A stretch of 64,000 nucleotides of DNA. Source: Ketobacter sp. (GTDB taxonomy: Bacteria; Pseudomonadota; Gammaproteobacteria; Pseudomonadales; Ketobacteraceae). The position numbers were made by a program, and so were the translations under genes. Below are positions 57,832 through 64,000 of the stretch, in pieces. The stretch lies in NCBI RefSeq assembly GCF_003671495.1, contig NZ_RCHN01000045.1, positions 159,632-223,631 of the forward strand, in the 5' to 3' direction. The number at the start of each line of letters is the position of its first letter. The first letter of the stretch is position 1. A model generated the notes under the pieces. It did no database searches. It was not told the origin of the DNA and saw only the letters and a program-made list of their open reading frames with translations.

Positions 57832-59022
57832 TTAGGTTTTTCGAACGCCAATGTGCTCTTGAGCCAGCCTCCGGGCCTCTTCATCCGCCCTTAGGATAGT
57901 ATCAATATCCACTGCGTCCACCAATGGGCATCGCTCCAGCACCGTTTCGATCACCGCCGGAATATCCGTGAATCGGGCAGCCCCCTGCAGGAACGCATCC
58001 ACCATCACTTCATTCACCGCATTCAGTACCACTGACGCTGTCTGGCCGGCCTCCATGGCTTCCCGCGCCAATCGCAGACAGGGAAAGCGGGATTCATCCG
58101 GCGCCTGGAAATCCAACTGCGCCACCTTGACCAAATCCAACGGCTCCACGCCGGACACCAGGCGCCCGGGCCAACCGAGACCATAGGCTATGGGGGTTCT
58201 CATGTCCGGGTTACCCATTTGCGCCAACACAGAGCCATCCACATATTGCACCATGGAGTGGATGACGCTCTGTGGGTGCACCACCACCTGCACCTGATCG
58301 GTAGCGGCGGAGAACAGCCAACAAGCCTCAATAAACTCCAGGCCCTTGTTCATCATGGTGGCCGAATCCACCGATATCTTCCGGCCCATGTCCCAGTTGG
58401 GATGGGCGCAGGCCTGATCCGGCGTCACCCCGGCAAACTGATCCAGGGGCAACGTGCGAAACGGCCCACCGGAGCCGGTCAGGAGAATCCGCTCGACCCC
58501 CCGACGTTGCAGGCCGGCCGAAAAATCCGCCGGCATACACTGGAAAATAGCATTGTGCTCACTGTCGATGGGCAACAGCTGGGCCCCGCTTTCCTGGACC
58601 GCGGACATAAACAACTGCCCACTCATCACCAGAGATTCCTTGTTGGCCAGCAGGATGCGCTTGCCGGCCTTCACCGCTGCCAGGGTAGGCAACAGACCGG
58701 CCGCTCCCACAATGGCCGCCATCACCTGCTGCACGGCCGGATGCTCAGCAACGGCAATCAACCCCGCCGTGCCCGCCAGGACCTCAGTATCAGACCCGGT
58801 ACCACGCAATCGGTTCCGCAACGCCTCCGCCGCGGACTCTTCACGCAATACGGCGAAGCGGGGGCGAAACTTAACCACTTGCTGGAACAAGGCCTCTGAA
58901 TTGCGGTTGGCAGTGAGTGCAAAAGCACGATAGCGCTCAGGGTGACGACTGATGACGTCCAGCGTACTGAGCCCGATGGACCCGGTACTGCCAAGAACGG
59001 TTATATTTTGCACTGGGCTCAT
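57832..59022 (-). CDS. dxr: 1-deoxy-D-xylulose 5-phosphate reductoisomerase
   Basis: Second step of the MEP isoprenoid pathway, NADPH- and metal-dependent. 396 residues from the ATG at 59022, which has AAGGTG upstream. Seen: nucleotide-binding ITVLGSTGSIGLSTLDVI near residue 7, LLANKESLVMSGQLF, PIDSEHNAIFQCMP, GSGGPFRTLPLD, and KISVDSATMMNKGLEFIEA with metal ligands. The upstream open frame overlaps cdsA and lacks homology. With ispD and ispF (12-13 kb) it supplies the precursor for UppS, which is two genes upstream. Confidence 0.99.
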   Translation of the reverse strand: MSPVQNITVLGSTGSIGLSTLDVISRHPERYRAFALTANRNSEALFQQVVKFRPRFAVLREESAAEALRNRLRGTGSDTEVLAGTAGLIAVAEHPAVQQVMAAIVGAAGLLPTLAAVKAGKRILLANKESLVMSGQLFMSAVQESGAQLLPIDSEHNAIFQCMPADFSAGLQRRGVERILLTGSGGPFRTLPLDQFAGVTPDQACAHPNWDMGRKISVDSATMMNKGLEFIEACWLFSAATDQVQVVVHPQSVIHSMVQYVDGSVLAQMGNPDMRTPIAYGLGWPGRLVSGVEPLDLVKVAQLDFQAPDESRFPCLRLAREAMEAGQTASVVLNAVNEVMVDAFLQGAARFTDIPAVIETVLERCPLVDAVDIDTILRADEEARRLAQEHIGVRKT

Positions 59023-59032
59023 GAAGGCACCT

Positions 59033-59842
59033 TTACTTGAAAGCGCCGAGTAGCAGCATACCTGCTGAAAACAGGGGTACCGCGGCCGTAATGCTGTCGA
59101 TGCGATCCAGAATACCACCGTGCCCAGGCAGGATCTGACTGCTGTCTTTGATGCCCCGATGACGCTTGAACATGCTCTCGGCCAAATCCCCGAATACCGA
59201 GCCCAGCACCGCCACCAGACTCACCAGCAGGAACCAGGCCAGGCTGACCGTGCTGAGGGCCTGGGTCTGAGTCGCCACCAGAATGGCAATCAGCGCGGTC
59301 AGTGCGAGCCCTCCGAGCAAGCCCTCTATGGTCTTACCAGGACTGACGGCGGGGGCCAGCTTATGCTTACCAAAGGCACGACCGGCGAAATAGGCTCCGG
59401 TGTCCGCACCCCATACCAATAGAAAAGCATACAACAACCACCAGGAGCCACCTTCCTGGCGATGCAACACCAACAGGCCCCACCAGGCAGGTAACAGCAG
59501 CAGCAAACCGATAGCGCCCTGTACCCCACGGGAGGACCAGAGCGATACTTTGGCGGGATAGGCTCGCACCAGCGCCACAGCCAGGGACCACCAGATCACC
59601 GCCAGGGCGAGCACCAGGTCCAGTTCGATCCAATATTCCAGCGCCAGCCCTGCCACCACCAATGCGGCATAGCCAAAGCGGGCGGGCTGCTCTTCCAGCC
59701 CCATGATGTTGGCCCATTCCCAGGCTGCCACCGCGACCGGGATCACCATCACCAGGGCGAACCAAGGGGTTGGTAAATAAAAAATTGCCCCAAGAACCAG
59801 GGGCAACAAAACCAGTGCTGTTATTATTCTTTGTTTCAGCAT
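59033..59842 (-). CDS. cdsA: Phosphatidate cytidylyltransferase CdsA
   Basis: Makes CDP-diacylglycerol from phosphatidic acid and CTP, in the inner membrane. 269 residues with about seven helices. Seen: KQRIITALVLLPLVLGAIF at the N-terminus, DTGAYFAGRAFGKHKLAPAV near residue 150, SPGKTIEGLLGGL, and the family signature SVFGDLAESMFKRHRGIKDS near residue 213, then LPGHGGILDRIDSI. It follows uppS without a gap (stop and ATG abut) and precedes dxr by 10 bases. Confidence 0.98.
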   Translation of the reverse strand: MLKQRIITALVLLPLVLGAIFYLPTPWFALVMVIPVAVAAWEWANIMGLEEQPARFGYAALVVAGLALEYWIELDLVLALAVIWWSLAVALVRAYPAKVSLWSSRGVQGAIGLLLLLPAWWGLLVLHRQEGGSWWLLYAFLLVWGADTGAYFAGRAFGKHKLAPAVSPGKTIEGLLGGLALTALIAILVATQTQALSTVSLAWFLLVSLVAVLGSVFGDLAESMFKRHRGIKDSSQILPGHGGILDRIDSITAAVPLFSAGMLLLGAFK

Positions 59843-60610
59843 CTATTGTTGGCTCGCTTCTACTTGTTCACTGGTGCGACCAAAGCGTCGTTGGCGCCGC
59901 TGGTAATCCGCAAACGCCTGCTCCAGGGCCGACTTATCGAAGTCAGGCCAGAACAGATCGGTGAAATACAGTTCAGAATAGGCAATCTGCCAGAGCAGAA
60001 AGTTGCTGATGCGATTGTCGCCCCCAGTGCGAATACACAGATCCGGCGGAGGCAGATCCCCCAGCGCAACCTGGCTTTGCATGCGCTCCGGTGTGATGTC
60101 CTCGGGCTCCAGCGCACCGGACTTCACCTGCTGTGCCAACTGCCGGGCGGCGTTGGTAATGTCCCACTGGCCGCCGTAGTTCACCGCCACCGCAAACACC
60201 ATCTGCCGATTCCCGGCGGTCTGGTCCATGGCCTGCTGCATTTTGCTTCGCAGCTCATCGCTGAAGGCGGACAGGTCGCCGATAAAGATGAGGCGGATAC
60301 CGTTTTTATGCAGATCCGGTACCTCTTCCGCCAGGGCCTCCAGAAACAGGTTCATCAGTGCGTTGACTTCAGCCTGGGGGCGGCGCCAGTTTTCGCTACT
60401 GAAAGCATACACTGTGAGCACTTCCACCCCTGCCCGTGCGCAATTTTCAACGGTGTCGCGAACGGTTTTGGCCCCCTGCTTGTGGCCCTCGACCCCACGC
60501 AACCCGCGCTGTTTGGCCCAGCGGTTATTGCCATCCATGATGATCGCCACGTGGCGTGGAACCGGAGACTGGACGCTGTCCAGATCTGGCGCAGAAGATT
60601 GTACTTTCAC
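59843..60610 (-). CDS. uppS: Undecaprenyl diphosphate synthase (cis-prenyltransferase)
   Basis: Elongates farnesyl diphosphate with eight isopentenyl units to the lipid carrier for wall and LPS synthesis. 255 residues. Seen: VAIIMDGNNRWAKQRGL near residue 22 with the catalytic Asp, GHKQGAKTVRDTVENCARAG, TVYAFSSENWRRP, and the C-terminal LCIRTGGDNRISNFLLWQIA and YSELYFTDLFWPDF. The start is GTG at 60610 with AGAGGAT upstream. frr lies about 70 bases upstream; cdsA abuts downstream. Confidence 0.98.
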   Translation of the reverse strand: MKVQSSAPDLDSVQSPVPRHVAIIMDGNNRWAKQRGLRGVEGHKQGAKTVRDTVENCARAGVEVLTVYAFSSENWRRPQAEVNALMNLFLEALAEEVPDLHKNGIRLIFIGDLSAFSDELRSKMQQAMDQTAGNRQMVFAVAVNYGGQWDITNAARQLAQQVKSGALEPEDITPERMQSQVALGDLPPPDLCIRTGGDNRISNFLLWQIAYSELYFTDLFWPDFDKSALEQAFADYQRRQRRFGRTSEQVEASQQ

Positions 60611-60679
60611 AGTGATCCTCTGGAGTGAAAAACAGACGCGACAGGGGCCGAGCAGCCCCTGCCGGAAAGCAACCTGAAC

Positions 60680-61237
60680 TTAAACTTCCATTAAGTCCGC
60701 TTCTTTTTTCTTCAACATCTCTTCAATCAGAGCCACGTACTTGTCCGTCAGCTTCTGAATGTCGTCCTGGCCCTTGCGCTCTTCGTCTTCGCTGATTTCC
60801 TTCTCTTTCAGCAAATCCTTCAGGTCACTGTTGGCATCACGACGGATATTGCGAACAGAAACGCGACCCTGCTCGGCTTCGGCCTTGCATATCTTGGCCA
60901 TTTCCTTACGGGTCTGTTCCGTGAGAGGCGGCATTGGCACACGAATGAGGTCACCATTGCTGCTGGGGTTGAGGCCAAGGTCGGCCTTCATGATGGCTTT
61001 TTCAATTTCCGGGATCAGGTGTTTTTCCCAAACACTGATGGCCAGGGTGCGCCCATCTTCAATATTGATATTGGCAACCTGCTTGAGCGGGGTATCCGCC
61101 CCATAGTAAGACACCATCACACCGTCCAGAATGCTGGGGTGCGCACGACCGGTACGAATCTTCTTGAAAGCATTAGCCAGCGCTTCAAGAGACTTTTTCA
61201 TGCGCACTTCAGCATCTTTTTTTATGTCGTCAATCAC
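60680..61237 (-). CDS. frr: Ribosome recycling factor
   Basis: Splits post-termination ribosomes with EF-G. 185 residues. Seen: DIKKDAEVRMKKSLEALANA at the N-terminus, FKKIRTGRAHPSILDG near residue 28, the tip segment IRVPMPPLTEQTRKEMAKI, and VRNIRRDANSDLKDLLKEKE. The start is GTG at 61237, with AAGGAT upstream, giving the conserved N-terminus. It is five bases downstream of pyrH, in the normal rpsB-tsf-pyrH-frr order. Confidence 0.99.
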   Translation of the reverse strand: MIDDIKKDAEVRMKKSLEALANAFKKIRTGRAHPSILDGVMVSYYGADTPLKQVANINIEDGRTLAISVWEKHLIPEIEKAIMKADLGLNPSSNGDLIRVPMPPLTEQTRKEMAKICKAEAEQGRVSVRNIRRDANSDLKDLLKEKEISEDEERKGQDDIQKLTDKYVALIEEMLKKKEADLMEV

Positions 61238-61242
61238 GGTCT

Positions 61243-61974
61243 TTATCCTTTTTCGATAAGGGTTCCGTCATCCCCACCCAATGTCACAGTGAGCAGCGAA
61301 CCCGGTTGGTTCATATTGAACACGCGCACGGGCAGATCATGGTCCCGGCACAAACAGATGGCAGTAAGATCCATGACTCCCAGCTTTTTTTCAAGCACTT
61401 CGTCATAGGTGAGGCGCTCGTACTTGATCGCTTCCGGGTTCTTCACCGGGTCGGAATCATAAACACCATCCACCTTGGTCGCCTTGAATACCGCATCCGC
61501 CTCCACTTCAATTCCCCGCAAACAGGCGGCAGAATCAGTGGTAAAGAACGGGTTGCCGGTACCGGCGGCAAAGATCACCACATCCCCCAGTTCCAGCTGG
61601 CGAATGGACTTACGGCGATCATAATGCTCCACCACACCGCTCATCTGAATGGCGGACATCAGGGTCGTGGAGATATTGGAACGTTCCAGGGCATCCCGCA
61701 TGGCCAGGCCGTTCATTACCGTGGCCAGCATGCCCATGTGGTCGCCGGATACCCGGTCCAACCCGGCTTTCTGCAGGGCCGCCCCCCGAAACAGGTTGCC
61801 TCCCCCGATCACCAATCCGACCTGGACCCCGATCCCTCGCAGCTGACCGATCTCCAATGCCATACGATTCAACACGTTAGGGTCGATACCGAAGTCCATA
61901 TCACCCATCAGGGCTTCACCGCTGAGCTTCAACAAGATGCGCTTGTACTTGGGCGTACGGTCGGTCGCTGGCAT
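61243..61974 (-). CDS. pyrH: UMP kinase
   Basis: Hexameric bacterial UMP kinase, makes UDP; allosterically controlled by GTP and UTP in relatives. 243 residues. Seen: YKRILLKLSGEALMGDMDFG near residue 9, VGLVIGGGNLFRGAALQ, GDHMGMLATVMNGLAMRDAL, GTGNPFFTTDSAACLRGIEV, and KVDGVYDSDPVKNPEA near residue 165. It lies 110 bases after tsf, beyond a large hairpin, and directly before frr. Confidence 0.99.
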   Translation of the reverse strand: MPATDRTPKYKRILLKLSGEALMGDMDFGIDPNVLNRMALEIGQLRGIGVQVGLVIGGGNLFRGAALQKAGLDRVSGDHMGMLATVMNGLAMRDALERSNISTTLMSAIQMSGVVEHYDRRKSIRQLELGDVVIFAAGTGNPFFTTDSAACLRGIEVEADAVFKATKVDGVYDSDPVKNPEAIKYERLTYDEVLEKKLGVMDLTAICLCRDHDLPVRVFNMNQPGSLLTVTLGGDDGTLIEKG

Positions 61975-62008
61975 GCAAATACTCCAAAATCAGAAAGCGT
62001 TAGTTATC

Positions 62009-62070
62009 AAAAAGCACCCATGGGGGAGCATGATACCCAGAGAGTATCATGCAGTCCATGAGTGCCTTTT
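62009..62070 (-). terminator. Two-tier hairpin between tsf and pyrH
   Basis: Inner stem GCATGATAC (62028-62036) / GTATCATGC (62044-62052) and an outer pairing of AAAAAGCAC-CCATGG (62009-62023) with CCATG-AGTGC (62056-62065), with T-rich sequence on the minus side. It should end most tsf transcripts, leaving some read-through into pyrH-frr. Confidence 0.75.
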
Positions 62071-62084
62071 AGAGAGGAGCGAGA

Positions 62085-62966
62085 TTATTTGCGGGCCTGA
62101 GCCATTACTTCCGCAGCAAAGTCCACTTCTTCTTTCTCGATGCCTTCGCCCACTTCGATGCGGGTGAAAGAGATCACTTCAGCGCCGGCACCTTTCACCA
62201 GCTTACCCACGGTGGTGTCCGGGTCTTTTACGAAAGGCTGGTCTACCAGGCTCACTTCCTTCAGGAACTTGGAAATACGGCCCTGCACCATTTTTTCCAC
62301 GATGTCGGCAGGCTTGCCGCTTTCTGCTGCCTGGGCTGAGAAAATTTCTTTCTCTTTATCCAGAGTCGCCTGATCCACCTGATCCGGGTTCACCACCAGC
62401 GGGTTGGAAGCAGCCACGTGCATGGCAACGTCTTTACCCAGCTCGTCAGTTCCCGCGCTCAGGGACACCAGCACACCGATTTTGCCACTGTGAACATAAG
62501 CGGATACCAGACCTTCGCTTTCCACAACGTAGGAGCGACGCACCTGAATGTTCTCACCGATTTTCTGCACCAGGGCAGAGCGGGTGGTCTCAATGGTGTC
62601 TTCTCCACCTTCCACCATGGCGGTTTCCAGCAGCTTGGCGATATCGGTCTCTTTGGTATCCAGTACACGGTCAGCAACGCCGTTGGCGAACTTCAGGAAG
62701 TTGTCGTCACGGGCCACAAAGTCGGTTTCACTGTTTACTTCCAGCAGGATGCCGGTTTTGCCGTCGGCAGAAACTTTGGCGATTACGATACCTTCAGCAG
62801 CCGTACGGCCCGCCTTTTTGGCAGCCTTGGCTTGCCCGGACTTACGCAGGTTATCAATGGCCAGCTCGATATCACCTTCGGTTTCCACCAGGGCTTTTTT
62901 GCATTCCATCATGCCCAATCCGGTGCGCTCACGCAGTTCTTTTACCAGGGCGGCAGTCACAGCCAT
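62085..62966 (-). CDS. tsf: Translation elongation factor Ts
   Basis: Nucleotide exchange factor for EF-Tu. 293 residues. Seen: AALVKELRERTGLGMMECKKAL at the N-terminus (key RERTGLGMMECK, near residue 12), ILLEVNSETDFVARDDNF near residue 74, YVHSGKIGVLVSL and DVAMHVAASNPL, ending with a core and C-terminal module (VDQPFVKDPDTTVGKLV). It follows rpsB across a terminator-like hairpin, the conserved rpsB-tsf pair. Confidence 0.99.
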   Translation of the reverse strand: MAVTAALVKELRERTGLGMMECKKALVETEGDIELAIDNLRKSGQAKAAKKAGRTAAEGIVIAKVSADGKTGILLEVNSETDFVARDDNFLKFANGVADRVLDTKETDIAKLLETAMVEGGEDTIETTRSALVQKIGENIQVRRSYVVESEGLVSAYVHSGKIGVLVSLSAGTDELGKDVAMHVAASNPLVVNPDQVDQATLDKEKEIFSAQAAESGKPADIVEKMVQGRISKFLKEVSLVDQPFVKDPDTTVGKLVKGAGAEVISFTRIEVGEGIEKEEVDFAAEVMAQARK

Positions 62967-63015
62967 GAGAATTTCCTCTTACCTTGAATGAATTTGGTTG
63001 CAGTCTGTTCAGTTG

Positions 63016-63037
63016 GAAAAAAGGGGGCCGCGCCCCC
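63016..63037 (-). terminator. Terminator-like hairpin between rpsB and tsf
   Basis: GGGGGC (63023-63028), CGC, GCCCCC (63032-63037), then T6 on the minus strand. Known rpsB-tsf operons often carry a partial terminator here. A second inverted repeat, CCGTCACA/TGTGACGG (around 63047-63087), lies between it and the rpsB stop. Confidence 0.8.
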
Positions 63038-63095
63038 TTCTTCGATCCGTCACAACAAGTACTGTTATAACGACTATATGTGACGGCTGTTTCGA

Positions 63096-63863
63096 TTAGT
63101 TGGCAGCAGGGGCTTCTTCGCTGCTTTCAGCCACTTCTACGAAACCATCGGCTTCCGGAGCACCGCCCTGGGTTTTGGCGTATTCTGCGCCTTCCAGACA
63201 GGCATTTGCGATGGACTCAACGTACAGCTGGATGGCCTTGATGGCATCATCGTTACCGGGGATGATGTAGTCCACACCGTCCGGGTCGCTGTTGGTGTCC
63301 ACAATACCGATTACCGGGATACCCAGCTTGTTGGCTTCGGTGACCGCAATGCGCTCGTGATCCACGTCGATCACAAAAATGGCGTCCGGCAGACCACCCA
63401 TGTCCTTGATTCCACCCAGGCTGCGCTCCAGCTTTTCCATTTCACGGGTACGCATCAACGCTTCTTTTTTGGTCAGCTTGTCGAAGGTGCCGTCCTGGCT
63501 CTGGGTTTCCAGATCTTTCAGGCGACGGATGGACTGGCGAATGGTTTTCCAGTTGGTCAACATACCGCCCAACCAGCGGTGGTTAACATAAGGCATGCCA
63601 GCGCGACGAGCCTGCTCCTGGATGATTTTGCTGGCCGCACGCTTGGTGCCGACAAACAGAATTTTGTTTTTGTGGGAGGTCAGTTTGTTAATAAACTGCA
63701 GGGCATCATTAAATGCGGGAACGGTCTGTTCCAGGTTGATGATGTGGATCTTGTTACGGGCACCAAAGATGAACTCGCCCATCTTGGGGTTCCAGAAACG
63801 GGTCTGGTGACCAAAATGAACACCAGCTTTCAACATTTCACGCATGCTGACTTGCGTAGTCAT
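63096..63863 (-). CDS. rpsB: Small ribosomal subunit protein S2
   Basis: Structural protein of the 30S subunit. 255 residues from the ATG at 63863, preceded by TCAGGAG. Seen: SMREMLKAGVHFGHQTRFWN near residue 6, FIFGARNKIHIINLEQTVPA, VNHRWLGGMLTNWKTIRQSI near residue 97, and PDAIFVIDVDHERIAVTEA. The tail (GFVEVAESSEEAPAAN) is acidic. It is the first gene of the leftward rpsB-tsf-pyrH-frr series; a 28-codon open extension upstream is not part of the protein. Confidence 0.99.
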   Translation of the reverse strand: MTTQVSMREMLKAGVHFGHQTRFWNPKMGEFIFGARNKIHIINLEQTVPAFNDALQFINKLTSHKNKILFVGTKRAASKIIQEQARRAGMPYVNHRWLGGMLTNWKTIRQSIRRLKDLETQSQDGTFDKLTKKEALMRTREMEKLERSLGGIKDMGGLPDAIFVIDVDHERIAVTEANKLGIPVIGIVDTNSDPDGVDYIIPGNDDAIKAIQLYVESIANACLEGAEYAKTQGGAPEADGFVEVAESSEEAPAAN

Positions 63864-64000
63864 AATAGACTCCTGAATTTTCAGTGGGTTAAGCCTCCAT
63901 GTTCCCCATGAATCAACCCCGCTGCCGTGCGGCAAACCGGGCACCCTGATGCATGTGTCGGAACATGTGTGGTTTAGGGTTTAGTTAGAGCGGCGCTTTA
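63864..64000 (-). promoter_or_regulatory. rpsB leader region
   Basis: Noncoding leader of rpsB, cut by the window edge. On the minus strand it contains the stem TTTGCCGCACGGCA (around 63930) and repeated GGGGAACATGG-like segments before the ribosome-binding site. S2 represses rpsB-tsf through a leader structure in E. coli; whether this leader does the same is inference. Confidence 0.4.

Noticed and set aside
1..64000. CRISPR array, prophage, transposase, integron or restriction/defence island
   Set aside because: No spaced direct repeats, no transposase or integrase frames and no defence-type domains were found; the accessory-looking block at 19-44 kb consists of core genes.

Overview
The window is an ordinary-looking but very informative piece of chromosome from a Gram-negative gammaproteobacterium. 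The gene content (RpoS, NlpD, FabA/FabB, a complete Lpx/BamA block, CcmF-I, an AlgP-like histone H1 mimic, RsmZ/CsrB-type RNAs next to rpoS) and the gene order (mutS-fdxA-[rsm RNA]-rpoS-nlpD-pcm-truD-ispF-ispD-ftsB-eno-kdsA-pyrG-tilS) match the Pseudomonadales/Oceanospirillales side of the class. A marine Alcanivorax/Ketobacter-like relative is my best guess; that placement is inference. I see no rRNA, tRNA, CRISPR array, prophage or insertion sequence. About 54 protein genes are supported, most of them core genes.

Layout. 1-2.9 kb: hemN (cut by the window edge, with an FNR/Anr-type promoter), recA (LexA box) and pncC, all leftward. 3.1-6.2 kb: mutS and fdxA, rightward. 6.15-7.0 kb: two leftward RNA genes of the CsrB/RsmZ family in tandem, each with its own terminator and a GacA-type upstream box; this is the most notable locus. 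7.0-18.9 kb: leftward rpoS, nlpD, a DUF368 (PopT-like) membrane protein, pcm, truD, ispF, ispD, ftsB, eno, kdsA, pyrG, tilS; surE is missing from its usual place between truD and pcm. 18.9-44.7 kb: a mixed block that separates tilS from accA. It holds a GldG-type ABC system, plsB, rsmJ, a small unknown gene, uppP, a thioesterase, tsaB, an XPD-family helicase, mobA, an AlgP-like protein, adk, a YbaK-HDOD fusion, ccmFGHI (without ccmABCDE), fabA-fabB, a porin with a Pho box, a DUF2057 lipoprotein and a TauE/SafE permease. 44.7-64 kb: one long leftward envelope/translation series, rpsB-tsf-pyrH-frr-uppS-cdsA-dxr-rseP-bamA-skp-lpxD-fabZ-lpxA-lpxB-rnhB-dnaE-accA.

How the parts connect. Isoprenoid supply (dxr, ispD, ispF) feeds UppS; UppP and the DUF368 protein would recycle the undecaprenyl carrier. 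FabA/FabB/FabZ/AccA and PlsB/CdsA make acyl chains and phospholipids, LpxA/B/D and KdsA make lipid A and Kdo, and Skp/BamA/RseP build and monitor the outer membrane. Regulatory signals readable in the DNA: a LexA box (recA), an FNR/Anr site (hemN), GacA-type boxes (both Rsm/Csr RNAs), a Pho box (porin), and an almost identical promoter core in front of fdxA and plsB.
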